A DNA stretch of 11,701 nucleotides from the NCBI GenBank assembly GCA_031271725.1, contig JAISVE010000072.1:1-11701 (forward strand), given 5' to 3'. Under the pieces are notes generated by a model. That model was not told the origin of the DNA, did not search any database, and was given only the letters and a program-made list of their open reading frames with translations. The stretch's first letter is position 1, and every line of letters begins with the position of its first letter. Positions 1 through 7,619 of the stretch are shown piece after piece. The stretch is from Bacteroidales bacterium. Lineage in GTDB: Bacteria; Bacteroidota; Bacteroidia; Bacteroidales; P3. The position numbers were made by a program, and so were the translations under genes.

Positions 1-58
1 AATATTTTTTTCATAGTTTTACTATTTGAATAAATCCCAAAAAGTTTCCTTAGTTTCA

Positions 59-178
59 GGAAATTCTTAAAATCTAAAGGTCAAGGCGCACAAACGCAGG
101 GGTGAAGGGAGCGTACTAAAGTACGTGACCGAACCGCAAGTGCAGTGCAACGCAGAGATTTAGGTTTTAAGAGTTTCC
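59..178. repeat. Inverted-repeat element, 120 bp, with terminal repeats of 20 nt
   Basis: The arms GGAAATTCTTAAAATCTAAA (59-78) and TTTAGGTTTTAAGAGTTTCC (159-178) pair over 20 nt with two exceptions, both of which could be G-U pairs in RNA. The interior is more G/C-rich than its surroundings and carries a small perfect hairpin, CGTAC-TAAA-GTACG, near 111-124. A short direct repeat, GTTTCC(G)TTAGTTT, lies at 44-56 and 173-186. The element abuts the stop codon of the tail-collar-like gene (180-182), so in RNA it could act as that gene's transcript end. It resembles a dispersed extragenic palindromic or MITE-like repeat, but only one copy is visible, so the repetitive nature is inference. Confidence 0.5.
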
Positions 179-179
179 G

Positions 180-1247
180 TTAGTTTATGCGCATAATATA
201 AGCAAGTACATAATACGGCGGGCGGTTCTCATGCGCCGTGCCGCCGCCTGCAGATGCTGCAAACATATCCGCTACATGAGCATTATTTCCCATATTTGAA
301 TGCCTTTGATATGCAACCACTTTTCCGGCAGCACTATTATTTGCCGCATTATTATACCATCCCTCACCTATTTTATGATTATGATTCGGCATCTGATTTA
401 CATTTAATGTTACGGTTTCTGCACCGCCTTTCTTGCCTATGCCGTTATAATCCGCTTTGCCGTTATCATAGCCCACTACAAATGTGCCGCGCAAATCGGG
501 AGTTCCGTTAGTGCCGTCACAAAGTTTCCAACCATTCGGCAAAGATGTTACACTGCCGCTCCAAAGAATAATGCCGCCAACAGGGATTGTGCCCTTGCCG
601 ACAAAAGAATTGTTTGCTCCGACAGTAACGTTCCCATTATTAACGGTAACACTGCCTGTAACAGTTACATTGCCTGCAACTGTAGTATTGCCTGTAACAG
701 CTGCTCCGCTTGCAGCATTTATCTCTTTGTCAAAAATAATCTTTCCATCGGAAGAAATATGCAAATTGTTCCCATTTTTACGCATATTTGCAACTCGCGT
801 GCCGTCCAATTTTATAGTCTTTCCGATAAGCGAATCATTTGCGCGGATTTTTCCATTAACATCCAACTTCGCCTTTGCTGCTGTGGATGCAGGATAACCT
901 ATTGCAACATTTCTACTGTTTTCATAAGTGGATAAACGAATGTTGTTGCCTGCTGTTCCTTCTTCCACACGCCAAGGATTTAATAATACCCAATCTGCAA
1001 CACCGGCATCTTTGAAAAATAATTGTTTTTTTGTTGCATCATAGACGAGAGAGCCGTCAGGTGCTAATGATTTTCTCGCAGTACGCACAGAGCTTGTCAG
1101 TTTAGGCAGTAAAACGCCTTTACTCGAATGTCTGATGTCGAGCACAACATTTGTGTCGGGTGTAAGTGTGTTGATGCCAACTTGGGCATTTGCATTTGAG
1201 AGCGCGAATAGAATACACGCTGCAAGAATTGTGAATTTTTGTTTCAT
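180..1247 (-). CDS. Secreted protein with C-terminal phage tail-collar-like domain
   Basis: This is a 355-residue protein starting at an ATG. Residues 1-21 form a signal peptide (hydrophobic core, cleavage likely after ANA before QVGIN). The segment after it (about 22-90, VGINT...LDIRHSSKGVLLPKL) is a common start of Bacteroidota surface proteins with a tail-fibre style. Residues 125-175 contain the KLDVNGKIRA motif often found just before tail-fibre repeats. Residues 184-212 are a run of short TV/GN repeats (VTGNTTVAGNVTVTGSVTV) that probably form a beta-helical or fibrous shaft. Residues 219-355 look like a tail-collar / microcystin-dependent-protein domain: GTIPVGGIILWSG, LPNGWKLCDGTNGTPDLRG, NQMPNHNHKIG and the ENRPPYYVLAYIMRIN end. 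There are no phage structural genes nearby, so it is more likely a cell-surface fibre or adhesin than a virion part. The function is unknown. It is a single gene with its own candidate promoter. Confidence 0.85.
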   Translation of the reverse strand: MKQKFTILAACILFALSNANAQVGINTLTPDTNVVLDIRHSSKGVLLPKLTSSVRTARKSLAPDGSLVYDATKKQLFFKDAGVADWVLLNPWRVEEGTAGNNIRLSTYENSRNVAIGYPASTAAKAKLDVNGKIRANDSLIGKTIKLDGTRVANMRKNGNNLHISSDGKIIFDKEINAASGAAVTGNTTVAGNVTVTGSVTVNNGNVTVGANNSFVGKGTIPVGGIILWSGSVTSLPNGWKLCDGTNGTPDLRGTFVVGYDNGKADYNGIGKKGGAETVTLNVNQMPNHNHKIGEGWYNNAANNSAAGKVVAYQRHSNMGNNAHVADMFAASAGGGTAHENRPPYYVLAYIMRIN

Positions 1248-1282
1248 TTTTTTTGATTTTAGTTGATAATTTTGTCATGACG

Positions 1283-1314
1283 CAAAAATAAATGACAAAA
1301 AACACTACACCAAA
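1283..1314 (-). promoter_or_regulatory. Candidate Bacteroidota promoter for the tail-collar-like gene
   Basis: On the minus strand TTTG (1314-1311) is followed, after exactly 20 nt, by TATTTTTG (1290-1283). This fits the TTTG / TAnnTTTG pattern of the main sigma factor of this phylum. The expected transcript start would be about 30 nt before the ATG at 1247. This is a pattern match only; the surrounding T-rich DNA raises the chance of coincidence. Confidence 0.5.
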
Positions 1315-1325
1315 AAAAAATTCTT

Positions 1326-1352
1326 AAAAATTCTTAAACGTTAAGAATTTTT
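1326..1352 (-). terminator. Probable intrinsic terminator after aroK
   Basis: Two 12-nt arms (1326-1337 and 1341-1352) are perfectly complementary around a 3-nt loop. On the minus strand the hairpin is followed by a T-rich run (AAGAATTTTTTTTT), 38 bp after the aroK stop. The stem is very A/T-rich and so weak. Further copies of TTCTTAAA surround it (1320-1380), so part of the symmetry may come from a local simple repeat. Confidence 0.5.
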
Positions 1353-1389
1353 AACATTTGTCTTAAAATTTTCTTAAAAAAATCCCTCT

Positions 1390-1908
1390 TTACAAGCTCA
1401 AGATAGCCTGCCTTACAGTATCTACATTGAAACTTAAACCTGAAACGGTAATGTGTGCACGCTCATATACAGGACTCCTTTTAGACATCATTTCAGTAAT
1501 TTCTTTTTCAATATTGTTGTCTTTGATTTTATTCAACAGCGGACGGGAATTTAAGTTTTCGGCATTTTTAATCCGTTCAACAATATCCGCAATATCCATT
1601 CTAAGATAAACTACTATACCGTTATTTAACATCCAACTCATATTATCGTTGTAAACAGGCGTGCCGCCGCCTGTCGAAATAACTACGTTGTCTAAACTTG
1701 ATAGCGAGTGTAACAGTTTTTTTTCTCTTTCTCTAAACCATTTCTCACCGTTCTTCTCAAACATTTCTCCGACAGACATATTTTCCTGCTCTGCAAGCAT
1801 AGTGTCGGTATCTAAAAATCTGCGATTCATTGCTGCTGCAAGATTATTGCCATGACTTGACTTACCGCTGAACATAAAACCTACTATGTATATTCTTTCG
1901 GAATTCAT
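1390..1908 (-). CDS. aroK: Shikimate kinase
   Basis: The enzyme phosphorylates the 3-hydroxyl of shikimate with ATP, the fifth step of the chorismate pathway to aromatic amino acids, in the cytoplasm. The 172-residue length is usual for the family. Visible motifs are the P-loop G-F-M-F-S-G-K-S at 10-17 (most members have G rather than F in the fourth place), the shikimate/Mg-binding DTD at 33-35, the FRE of WFRERE at 58-60, the glycine-rich STGGGTP at 78-84, the lid arginine in SRPLL at 121-125, and the RSPVYERA adenine-loop motif at 144-151. The ATG at 1908 directly precedes the conserved N-terminal strand. It is transcribed divergently from the hypothetical gene at 1947 with 38 bp between the starts. 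No other shikimate-pathway gene is in the window. Confidence 0.93.
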   Translation of the reverse strand: MNSERIYIVGFMFSGKSSHGNNLAAAMNRRFLDTDTMLAEQENMSVGEMFEKNGEKWFREREKKLLHSLSSLDNVVISTGGGTPVYNDNMSWMLNNGIVVYLRMDIADIVERIKNAENLNSRPLLNKIKDNNIEKEITEMMSKRSPVYERAHITVSGLSFNVDTVRQAILSL

Positions 1909-1933
1909 TTTAGGCGAAGTTACGAAAAACGCT

Positions 1934-1941
1934 TAACTTTG
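1934..1941 (+). promoter_or_regulatory. TAnnTTTG box upstream of the hypothetical/miaA pair
   Basis: TAACTTTG fits the -7 element of Bacteroidota promoters and lies only 5 nt before the ATG at 1947. If it is used, the transcript would have almost no leader. No convincing TTTG element is seen 19-21 nt upstream, so this is a weak call. Confidence 0.3.
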
Positions 1942-1946
1942 TTTAC

Positions 1947-2393
1947 ATGAAAATTGATGAGTACCCAAGAGAAGTTTATATCGCTTTTGTTAAGGCATTA
2001 GAAGGCAAACGTAACAATTTTGACAAACTTATTGCTGACGGTTATCCCGAATGGGCAGCATTTGCTGCGGCATTGCAAGGTGATGATGAAGCAACTATGT
2101 TTTTGCTTACCAAAAGTGCCTTGCCCGTGCTCGGCGTGTTGGCTAACGGCATGAATGATGAGCCGGCAGCAATGAGTTGGCTGAAAAAAAATTCCAACCG
2201 CATGTATTACGCTTTCTGTCAAGCCACCAAAAAAGATGATGAGGCAAAAGAGTGGCTCGCCTCACACGACTATCTGATTTTTGTTATGCTTGCCGAAAAA
2301 ATTAATGAGATGATGAAAATCCGAATCAAACGCGAAACGTTTTGGTATCACGGTGCAAATTGGTTTACGGGAGAATGGACGAAAAAAAATTAA
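1947..2393 (+). CDS. Conserved-looking helical-repeat hypothetical protein
   Basis: This 148-residue protein has no signal peptide or membrane segment and is expected in the cytoplasm. Residues about 10-115 consist of four imperfect units of about 25 residues, each with a small-residue helix and an acidic turn followed by a W/L-containing helix: ...AFVKALEGKRNNFDKLI, AFAAALQGDDEATMFLL, GVLANGMNDEPAAMSWL and YAFCQATKKDDEAKEWL. This suggests an alpha-solenoid-like fold, though no named family was recognised with certainty. The C-terminus is basic and aromatic (FWYHGANWFTGEW). Its stop lies 19 bp inside the miaA start, so the two genes are probably co-transcribed and translationally coupled. A link to tRNA modification is possible but rests on position only. 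Confidence 0.75.
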   Translation: MKIDEYPREVYIAFVKALEGKRNNFDKLIADGYPEWAAFAAALQGDDEATMFLLTKSALPVLGVLANGMNDEPAAMSWLKKNSNRMYYAFCQATKKDDEAKEWLASHDYLIFVMLAEKINEMMKIRIKRETFWYHGANWFTGEWTKKN

Positions 2394-3271
2394 TAGTATT
2401 GGAAGGCGCAACTGCGTCAGGCAAGACATCTCTCGCTATTGAGTGGGCTTTGAAATACAATACTGAAATAATTTCTGCCGACTCGCGTCAAATATACAAA
2501 GAATTGCGCATAGGCGTAGCGCGCCCTTCCGAAGCGGAATTATCCAAAGTGCCGCATCACTTTATAGCCTGCAAATCCATACATGATTATTACAGCGTTT
2601 ATCAATATCAGCAGGAAGTTCTCGCATTGCTTGAACAACTTTTTAAGAGGCACGATACCGTTATTCTTACGGGTGGAACAGGGCTCTATATTAAAGCGGT
2701 TTGTGAAGGTATTGACGAGTTTCCCGATCCTGATCCTGTTTTGCGTGAACGATTAAATAATATGTCGCTGTCTGAATTGCAAGCGCAATTAAAACTTATT
2801 GACCCCGACTTTTACAATATTGTTGCACTCGGCAATCCCGCACGGCTACGGCGTGCGCTCGAAGTATGTTATACTACCGGAAAGCCATATTCCGAACAGC
2901 GAACTCATACGCCGCAAAAACGCTCTTTTGAAATAGAGAGGCATGCTATAAACATGCCGCGCAAGCAACTTTTTGAAAGAATAGAAAAGCGGGTTGATAT
3001 TATGCTTGAAGAAGGACTTTTGGAAGAAGCGCGCACGCTTTATCCGTTTCGGCATTTGGGCGCATTGCGAACTGTAGGCTACCGTGAATTATTTGAATAT
3101 TTTGATGGAAAAATTTCTTTTGAACAAGCTGTTACGGACATTAAAACCAACACCCGCCGTTACGCCAGACGCCAAATCACCTGGCTTCGCCGCGAAGGCT
3201 TTTTGATGGAGGAAAACGCTAAACTTGTTGCAGAACTTGCTCCGGGTTTCGTTATTGAAAAGTTGCCGTAA
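2375..3271 (+). CDS. miaA: tRNA dimethylallyltransferase
   Basis: MiaA transfers the dimethylallyl group from DMAPP to N6 of adenosine 37 in tRNAs that read UNN codons. The start chosen is the ATG at 2375 (298 residues), because the first family motif follows at once; a longer in-frame ATG at 2342 adds 11 residues unlike the family. Visible motifs are the P-loop GATASGKT at 11-18, SADSRQIYKE, the LTGGTGLYIKAV segment, the NPARLRRALEV motif with TTGKPYSEQR, and the C-terminal GALRTVGYRELFEYF and NTRRYARRQITWLRR segments. The length is normal. It overlaps the preceding hypothetical gene by 19 bp and ends shortly before a strong hairpin shared with the convergent transketolase gene. Confidence 0.95.
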   Translation: MDEKKLIVLEGATASGKTSLAIEWALKYNTEIISADSRQIYKELRIGVARPSEAELSKVPHHFIACKSIHDYYSVYQYQQEVLALLEQLFKRHDTVILTGGTGLYIKAVCEGIDEFPDPDPVLRERLNNMSLSELQAQLKLIDPDFYNIVALGNPARLRRALEVCYTTGKPYSEQRTHTPQKRSFEIERHAINMPRKQLFERIEKRVDIMLEEGLLEEARTLYPFRHLGALRTVGYRELFEYFDGKISFEQAVTDIKTNTRRYARRQITWLRREGFLMEENAKLVAELAPGFVIEKLP

Positions 3272-3281
3272 GCGTAAATAA

Positions 3282-3311
3282 AAAAGAGCGGACAAAATTG
3301 TCCGCTCTTTT
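3282..3311. terminator. Bidirectional intrinsic terminator between miaA and the transketolase gene
   Basis: The perfect arms AAAAGAGCGGAC (3282-3293) and GTCCGCTCTTTT (3300-3311) flank the loop AAAATT. The hairpin ends in T-runs on both strands and lies between convergent genes, 10 bp after the miaA stop and 4 bp after the transketolase stop. Confidence 0.88.
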
Positions 3312-3315
3312 AAGA

Positions 3316-4167
3316 TCAATAATCACCAAAAGGAGTTTCAGCTAATTGTTTCAATGCTTCTACAGTCTGTTCATCTGTGGGAGCTGTGCCGTGCCACTTA
3401 GCAAGATTTGTCATAAAATCGACACCATGCCCCATCTCCGTCTTCATATCTATAAGAACAGGTTTGCCTTTGCCTGTAAGCGAATGCGCAGTCTCAAACA
3501 CTGAAATCAATGCATCCGTATCATGTCCGTCAACACTCAATATCTCCCAACCGAATGCCTTGAATTTTTCCTGTATCGAAAACAAATCCATTACATCATT
3601 TGTGCTGCCGTCTATTTGCAAGCCGTTGTGGTCAACCGCTGCAATAAGATTGTCTATTTTTTTTGCGCCCGCAAACATTGCTGCTTCCCATATCTGCCCT
3701 TCGTTTAGTTCGCCATCGCCCATAAGTGTGTAAACAAAATTGTTATCGCCGCTCATTTTTTTGCCGAGTGCCGCTCCTATTGCGCAGGACAAGCCTTGTC
3801 CCAAAGAGCCGGAAGCAAGGCGTATGCCCGGTAAGCCGTGCGCTGTGCTCGGATGCCCTTGCAAGCGTGAGTGCAATTGGCGCAACGTACCGAGTTCCTG
3901 CAAGGGAAAATAGCCGCTACGGGCAAGTGTTGCATAAAGCACAGGAGCAATGTGCCCGTTTGACAGGAAAAACATATCTTCGCCCTCACCGCTCATTGTG
4001 AAATCTGAAGGGCTATGTTTCATTGTGTTAAAAAATAACACCGTGAAAAAGTCGGCAGTACCAAGTGATCCGCCTGTGTGCCCGCTTTTTGCACCGTTTA
4101 TCATTCTTACTATATCACGCCTTATCTGACGTGCCATTAACGGTAATTCTTCTCTTTTTAGTTTCAT
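3316..4167 (-). CDS. Transketolase, N-terminal (ThDP-binding) subunit
   Basis: Transketolase moves two-carbon ketol units between sugar phosphates in the pentose phosphate pathway. This 283-residue protein matches only the N-terminal part of the full enzyme, as in split transketolases. Visible motifs are SGHTGGSLGTAD (28-39), SNGHIAPVLYA (69-79), GHPS (104-107), and the thiamine-diphosphate motif starting GDGELNEG at 150 and ending with N181 (VDHNGLQIDG). The C-terminal half, with the glutamate that activates ThDP, is usually encoded by the next gene. Here the gene ends 4 bp from a terminator followed by convergent miaA, so the partner must be elsewhere. The start lies 16 bp after the broken ATPase, with no clear own promoter. 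Confidence 0.9.
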   Translation of the reverse strand: MKLKREELPLMARQIRRDIVRMINGAKSGHTGGSLGTADFFTVLFFNTMKHSPSDFTMSGEGEDMFFLSNGHIAPVLYATLARSGYFPLQELGTLRQLHSRLQGHPSTAHGLPGIRLASGSLGQGLSCAIGAALGKKMSGDNNFVYTLMGDGELNEGQIWEAAMFAGAKKIDNLIAAVDHNGLQIDGSTNDVMDLFSIQEKFKAFGWEILSVDGHDTDALISVFETAHSLTGKGKPVLIDMKTEMGHGVDFMTNLAKWHGTAPTDEQTVEALKQLAETPFGDY

Positions 4168-4183
4168 TTTTGTTGTATTTTAT

Positions 4184-5323
4184 TTATTCTTTAAAATATT
4201 CTTCTTTCAACCATAATTTAAAAATAGGATCTAAAATATCTACATTTTTATTTGTTATATCAATAATTTCGCGTGATACAAGAGTCGTTTTTATATTTTT
4301 TATATTTGCCGAACTTCCGAAATTATATTTTTTAAGATTTTTCTGTGAACTAAATGCTGTTTCACCGGCAATAACTGCTCGTAAAAAATTGATTTGCGTG
4401 TTTGTTAGCGTCTCAACTTGTCCGACAAAAAGCAAACTCAGTTGGTTTTTGATGCTCTGCAATGAGTCATTTATTATTTCTTTTGAACAGCTTGTTTTGG
4501 TTCTCAACCAAGCCTGCTGTGCTAATTGCTGCACATAGTAAGAATGGTTATCGACAAGTTTTGCCAAATATTCCGCTTGCTCAATACTTATTTTTTTGTT
4601 TGTATCTTCAAAACGTTTTTTTATAAATTTTCCCCATTTTTGATTATTTATTTTTTGCAAAAACATAATGTCGCCAAATTTATAAAAAGGCATATCTACA
4701 TTTGAAAAAATATCTAAAAGCATACTTCGTTTGCTTCCATAGAGGCAATATGCAACATTGTGATGGTGTTGCCAATGAGAACGTAGCTTTCGTTGAAAAG
4801 CCAAGCTGTCAGGTAAACTGCCAATACATTGAAATTCATCTATGCAAACAATTACTTTAATTTTTTTCGCTTTCGCAATAGTTTGTGGTAAGTCCAATAT
4901 TTCGTCAGGACTTTTATGTAATGCTTCCTATGAGATGCCAAAGGAAATCTCAGCTTGTGCATCAGTAGAAAAATTGATTTTTGGCAATAAATGCGATAGA
5001 AATTTTTTTGCATTTTCAGCCATTTCTTCCCAGCGGCTTGAGGTCGATTTTAGAACTTCTTTTGCAAAATACTCATAAAATTCAGTTTCACTTCGCACAT
5101 TAAAAATATCAAGCACACATACTTTTATATCTTTATGCTTATTGCGAACTTTTGCTGCAACATTTTCTACAAGGGAAGTTTTCCCCCAACGGCGCGGAGA
5201 TATTATAGTTGTATTTATCAGTGATTTAAAGTTAGCTTCAAGTCGCTGACGTTCATCTTCTCTGTCAGTAAAGTTTATTAAATCAGACGATTTTCCAAAA
5301 ATAAAAGGCAATCTATCTTTCAT
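4184..5323 (-). pseudogene. AAA/archaeal-type ATPase interrupted by one in-frame TAG
   Basis: Reading from the ATG at 5323, the gene would code for 379 residues apart from a TAG at codon 132 (4930-4928). The frame continues without any shift after it (EALHKSPDEILDLPQ). Family motifs lie on both sides: the P-loop region SPRRWGKTSLVE (42-53) before the stop and the Walker B strand VIVCIDEFQ (157-165) after it. The C-terminal third (from about 300) looks like a winged-helix region ending in DILDPIFKLWLKEEYF, as in the ATPases of this Bacteroidota family (PF01637-like). Many such genes are accessory and of unknown role. Since the stop separates the P-loop from Walker B, neither half should be an active ATPase. 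All other codons look intact, so the change is recent, suppressed, or a sequencing error. A second start at the TTG of 4897 is conceivable but not supported. Confidence 0.82.
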
Positions 5324-5341
5324 GATAAAAATCAATTTTTA

Positions 5342-5349
5342 CAAATATA
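5342..5349 (-). promoter_or_regulatory. TAnnTTTG box upstream of the ATPase gene
   Basis: On the minus strand TATATTTG lies 18 nt before the ATG at 5323 and matches the -7 consensus of the phylum. No good -33 TTTG is seen at the expected distance, and the region is very A/T-rich. Confidence 0.3.
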
Positions 5350-5373
5350 AAAATAATTTCCAATATAACATCA

Positions 5374-5400
5374 AGATTTGTAATACCGAGATTTGTAATA
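5374..5400. repeat. Short direct repeat, two copies of AGATTTGTAATA
   Basis: The 12-mer occurs at 5374-5385 and 5389-5400 with a 15-bp period. It fills the gap between the acyl-CoA reductase stop and the ATPase promoter region. It could be an operator-like pair on one helix face or a chance tandem duplication; nothing else supports a function. Confidence 0.4.
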
Positions 5401-5406
5401 AAAATA

Positions 5407-6459
5407 TTACATTTTAGATATATTCAAATTTTCCAAAAACTTCATTGTGTCTATTCCGTCTGCATAGTCAATAAGTGAGGGCTGCTGTGCCTTACCAAAC
5501 GGAATAATGGGCAAACCTGAACAATCTATTTCCCCCACCACGCACTGCAAAACATCACATTGCTGTTCCAACCGTTTCAACAAGACTGAAAAGTCATTAT
5601 AAAACGAATAATTTACCACGCCTATTTGCGCCTGCAAACTATCATTTTCAATCCACAACGAGTAAGCTGTATCTATAAACTTTACGCCGTTCATTGCTGC
5701 AACCGCTCTTTGATACTGATAATTATTACAATAGGAATTGTGATTTTTAAGTCCGAAAGCATCTGCTTCCGGAAACAAACGCATTGCCAAGCCTTGAACA
5801 TCGTAACCCTTCGGTAAAAAAACATGCGAAACATTTCTGCACCCAAGCCCGAAGTAAGAAAACATATCGTCAAACAATCCATCCAACTGCGCGGAACTCT
5901 CCCCTCCTTGCAACACCGCTGCACTACTGCGGTTTTTACGGATAATATGCGGATATTTGGCAAAATATTCCTCAAAATAACGTGCAGAATTATTGCTGCC
6001 CGTAGCGATTACCGCATCAAAACCTTGCAAAATGCCGTCAGTAATTTCAATGCGCGCAGCCATTTCGGGAGAAACTTCCGCCATCAATTGTTGCAAATAG
6101 TGCCATAAATACGGGTCATTGGACGAAGGTTTTATTACAACCTTATAACCTGCCGCAAGTACACAAAGCACATCATGAAAGCCGACAAAGGGAAGATTGC
6201 CTGCCATTATTACCGCAATTTTTTTATCGGAAAATTTTTCGACAACAGGATATGCAGAAACCCACTCACGTAATTTCTCTTCCGAAAGCCATTCGGCACA
6301 AGCACGCAAAGAGCGCATAATGTTATCAAAAGTGAAAAAAGAAAATTTACTTTCTGCCCTGCGCGCAACAGATAAAAGTCCTGTTGCAGGCTCTAAGGTT
6401 TCAGCAAGCAAACGTTGTCCTAAAAGCGAAAAAATTTTTATTCTTTCAGATATTCTCAT
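5407..6459 (-). CDS. Acyl-CoA reductase (LuxC family)
   Basis: LuxC-family proteins are aldehyde-dehydrogenase-like enzymes that reduce acyl-CoA or acyl thioesters to aldehydes with NADPH. The ATG at 6459 (350 residues) is chosen over a TTG three codons upstream. Visible features are the cofactor-binding segment IAVIMAGNLPFVGFHD (near 82-96), VVIKPSSNDP (near 107-116), the glycine turn VIATGSNNSA, and the likely nucleophilic cysteine in GLGCRNVS (C207). The lengths and motifs fit the short versions that are common in Bacteroidota genomes, where the gene is usually alone and its substrate is not known. There is no luciferase or other lux gene nearby, so bioluminescence should not be inferred. 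It is divergent from the gene at 6522 and has its own TACCTTTG box. Confidence 0.85.
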   Translation of the reverse strand: MRISERIKIFSLLGQRLLAETLEPATGLLSVARRAESKFSFFTFDNIMRSLRACAEWLSEEKLREWVSAYPVVEKFSDKKIAVIMAGNLPFVGFHDVLCVLAAGYKVVIKPSSNDPYLWHYLQQLMAEVSPEMAARIEITDGILQGFDAVIATGSNNSARYFEEYFAKYPHIIRKNRSSAAVLQGGESSAQLDGLFDDMFSYFGLGCRNVSHVFLPKGYDVQGLAMRLFPEADAFGLKNHNSYCNNYQYQRAVAAMNGVKFIDTAYSLWIENDSLQAQIGVVNYSFYNDFSVLLKRLEQQCDVLQCVVGEIDCSGLPIIPFGKAQQPSLIDYADGIDTMKFLENLNISKM

Positions 6460-6465
6460 TGGTGG

Positions 6466-6493
6466 CAAAGGTAAGAAAAATGCCTTATCTTTG
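6466..6493. promoter_or_regulatory. Back-to-back promoter boxes of a divergent gene pair
   Basis: TACCTTTG on the minus strand (6473-6466) lies 6 nt before the ATG of the acyl-CoA reductase, and TATCTTTG on the plus strand (6486-6493) lies 28 nt before the ATG at 6522. Both match TAnnTTTG and are only 12 bp apart. The expected -33 position of each promoter therefore falls on or next to the -7 box of the other, so the two could compete for polymerase. The -33 elements themselves are poor. Confidence 0.45.
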
Positions 6494-6521
6494 CAGACCG
6501 TGAAAGTTACGATTAAGGTAA

Positions 6522-7604
6522 ATGAAAAAAATATTCACTACAATTTTTCTATTGATAACGGCAATTATACCACTCTGCCTTTGCCTTACTTTTTTGTGTG
6601 CTTATATTTCCCCCACAACTTTATGGATGCCCGGTATTATCGCCTTGGGCTTTCCGCTATTCCTATTTTTATCTGCAATTTTCGGATTTTATTATCTCTT
6701 TCGTCTAAAAAAAAGAGCAATCATTTTCTTTGCTGCGATACTTCTCAATATCCCGAACATTATTCACTACATACGCCTTGCTGTTCCTGCGCAGGAGGCA
6801 AGCGAACAATATAAAATAAAGGTTTTAAGCTATAATGTAAATCTCTTCGATTTCTACGCACAAGCGGACAAAAAAAATGCAATAAGAAATAAAATCCTTG
6901 ATTTTATACCTGACACAAAAGCGGATATTGTTTGCCTGCAAGAGTATTACGAAATGAAAGACGGCTCTTTTTCAATTGCTGCTTCCCTTGCTAAAAACAA
7001 TTATATTTATCACACAAAACGGAGTGAGAATAAAAAGGCATACTATGGAAATGTCATTTACTCCCGCTTCCCAATTATAGAGGAAGGTTATGTGGGCGAT
7101 TTTGCATGTTACGCCGATATTCTTGTTTCAAAAAAAGATACAATTCGCGTTTTCAGTATGCACCTGTATTCAAACAAACTAAGCAAAGATGACCACAGGT
7201 TTTACAACAATGCTATAAGCGGTAAGGAAACCACCGATTATACAGAAGGTACAAGCAAAATACTTTCAAAAATCCGCTTATCTGCAAGTATTCGCCAAAA
7301 GCAAATATCTATTCTACTAAAAAGCGTTTCCGAAACACCCTACCGTGTTATTTTATGTGGGGATATGAACGAAACGCCGATTTCTTATTCATATAACCAA
7401 TTCGCTAAAATATCGGATGATGTTTTTTTAGATTGGGGTAGCGGTACATCATCCACATACAACGGTATTTTTCCTGCCTACCGTATTGACTATATTTTTT
7501 ATAGAACGGGATTGACAAGCGGGCGTAATCTAAAGGCTGTTTACTACAACAGGTATTCCGTAAAATATTCCGACCATTTCCCCATCACCGCCGCTTTCAA
7601 TTGA
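6522..7604 (+). CDS. Membrane-anchored endonuclease/exonuclease/phosphatase family protein
   Basis: This is a 360-residue protein. Residues 1-30, 36-60 and 66-86 are hydrophobic and look like three membrane segments. A metal-dependent hydrolase domain follows from about 98. Its motifs match the EEP (DNase I-like) fold: VLSYNVNLFD (101-110), CLQEYY (138-143, with the catalytic Glu at 141), GNVIYSRFPI (176-185), FSMHLYS (211-217), CGDMNETP (279-286), RIDYIFY (321-327) and the SDHFPI end (350-355). The catalytic domain is probably on the periplasmic side, as in related Bacteroidota proteins. The substrate (nucleic acid, phospholipid or inositol phosphate) cannot be told from the sequence. It is convergent with the reverse transcriptase, with only 15 bp between the stops and no visible terminator. 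Confidence 0.85.
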   Translation: MKKIFTTIFLLITAIIPLCLCLTFLCAYISPTTLWMPGIIALGFPLFLFLSAIFGFYYLFRLKKRAIIFFAAILLNIPNIIHYIRLAVPAQEASEQYKIKVLSYNVNLFDFYAQADKKNAIRNKILDFIPDTKADIVCLQEYYEMKDGSFSIAASLAKNNYIYHTKRSENKKAYYGNVIYSRFPIIEEGYVGDFACYADILVSKKDTIRVFSMHLYSNKLSKDDHRFYNNAISGKETTDYTEGTSKILSKIRLSASIRQKQISILLKSVSETPYRVILCGDMNETPISYSYNQFAKISDDVFLDWGSGTSSTYNGIFPAYRIDYIFYRTGLTSGRNLKAVYYNRYSVKYSDHFPITAAFN

Positions 7605-7619
7605 TACGTTTTAAATTCC

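Noticed and set aside
180..1247. Tail-collar-like protein as a second DGR target
   Set aside because: Its 3' end shows no similarity to the TR and ends in the usual collar-domain sequence.
180..1247. Prophage remnant
   Set aside because: The protein has a signal peptide and no phage structural, packaging or lysis genes are near; the domain is common in non-phage Bacteroidota proteins.
3377..4001. Plus-strand open frames opposite the transketolase gene
   Set aside because: They are antisense shadows of a well-conserved gene and have no protein-like features.
4184..5323. Genome-wide recoding of TAG as a sense codon
   Set aside because: The RT and accessory genes end with TAG at the expected family length, and the other genes contain no in-frame TAG.
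5407..6459. Bioluminescence (lux) operon
   Set aside because: Only a LuxC-family reductase is present; no luciferase, LuxD or LuxE genes flank it.
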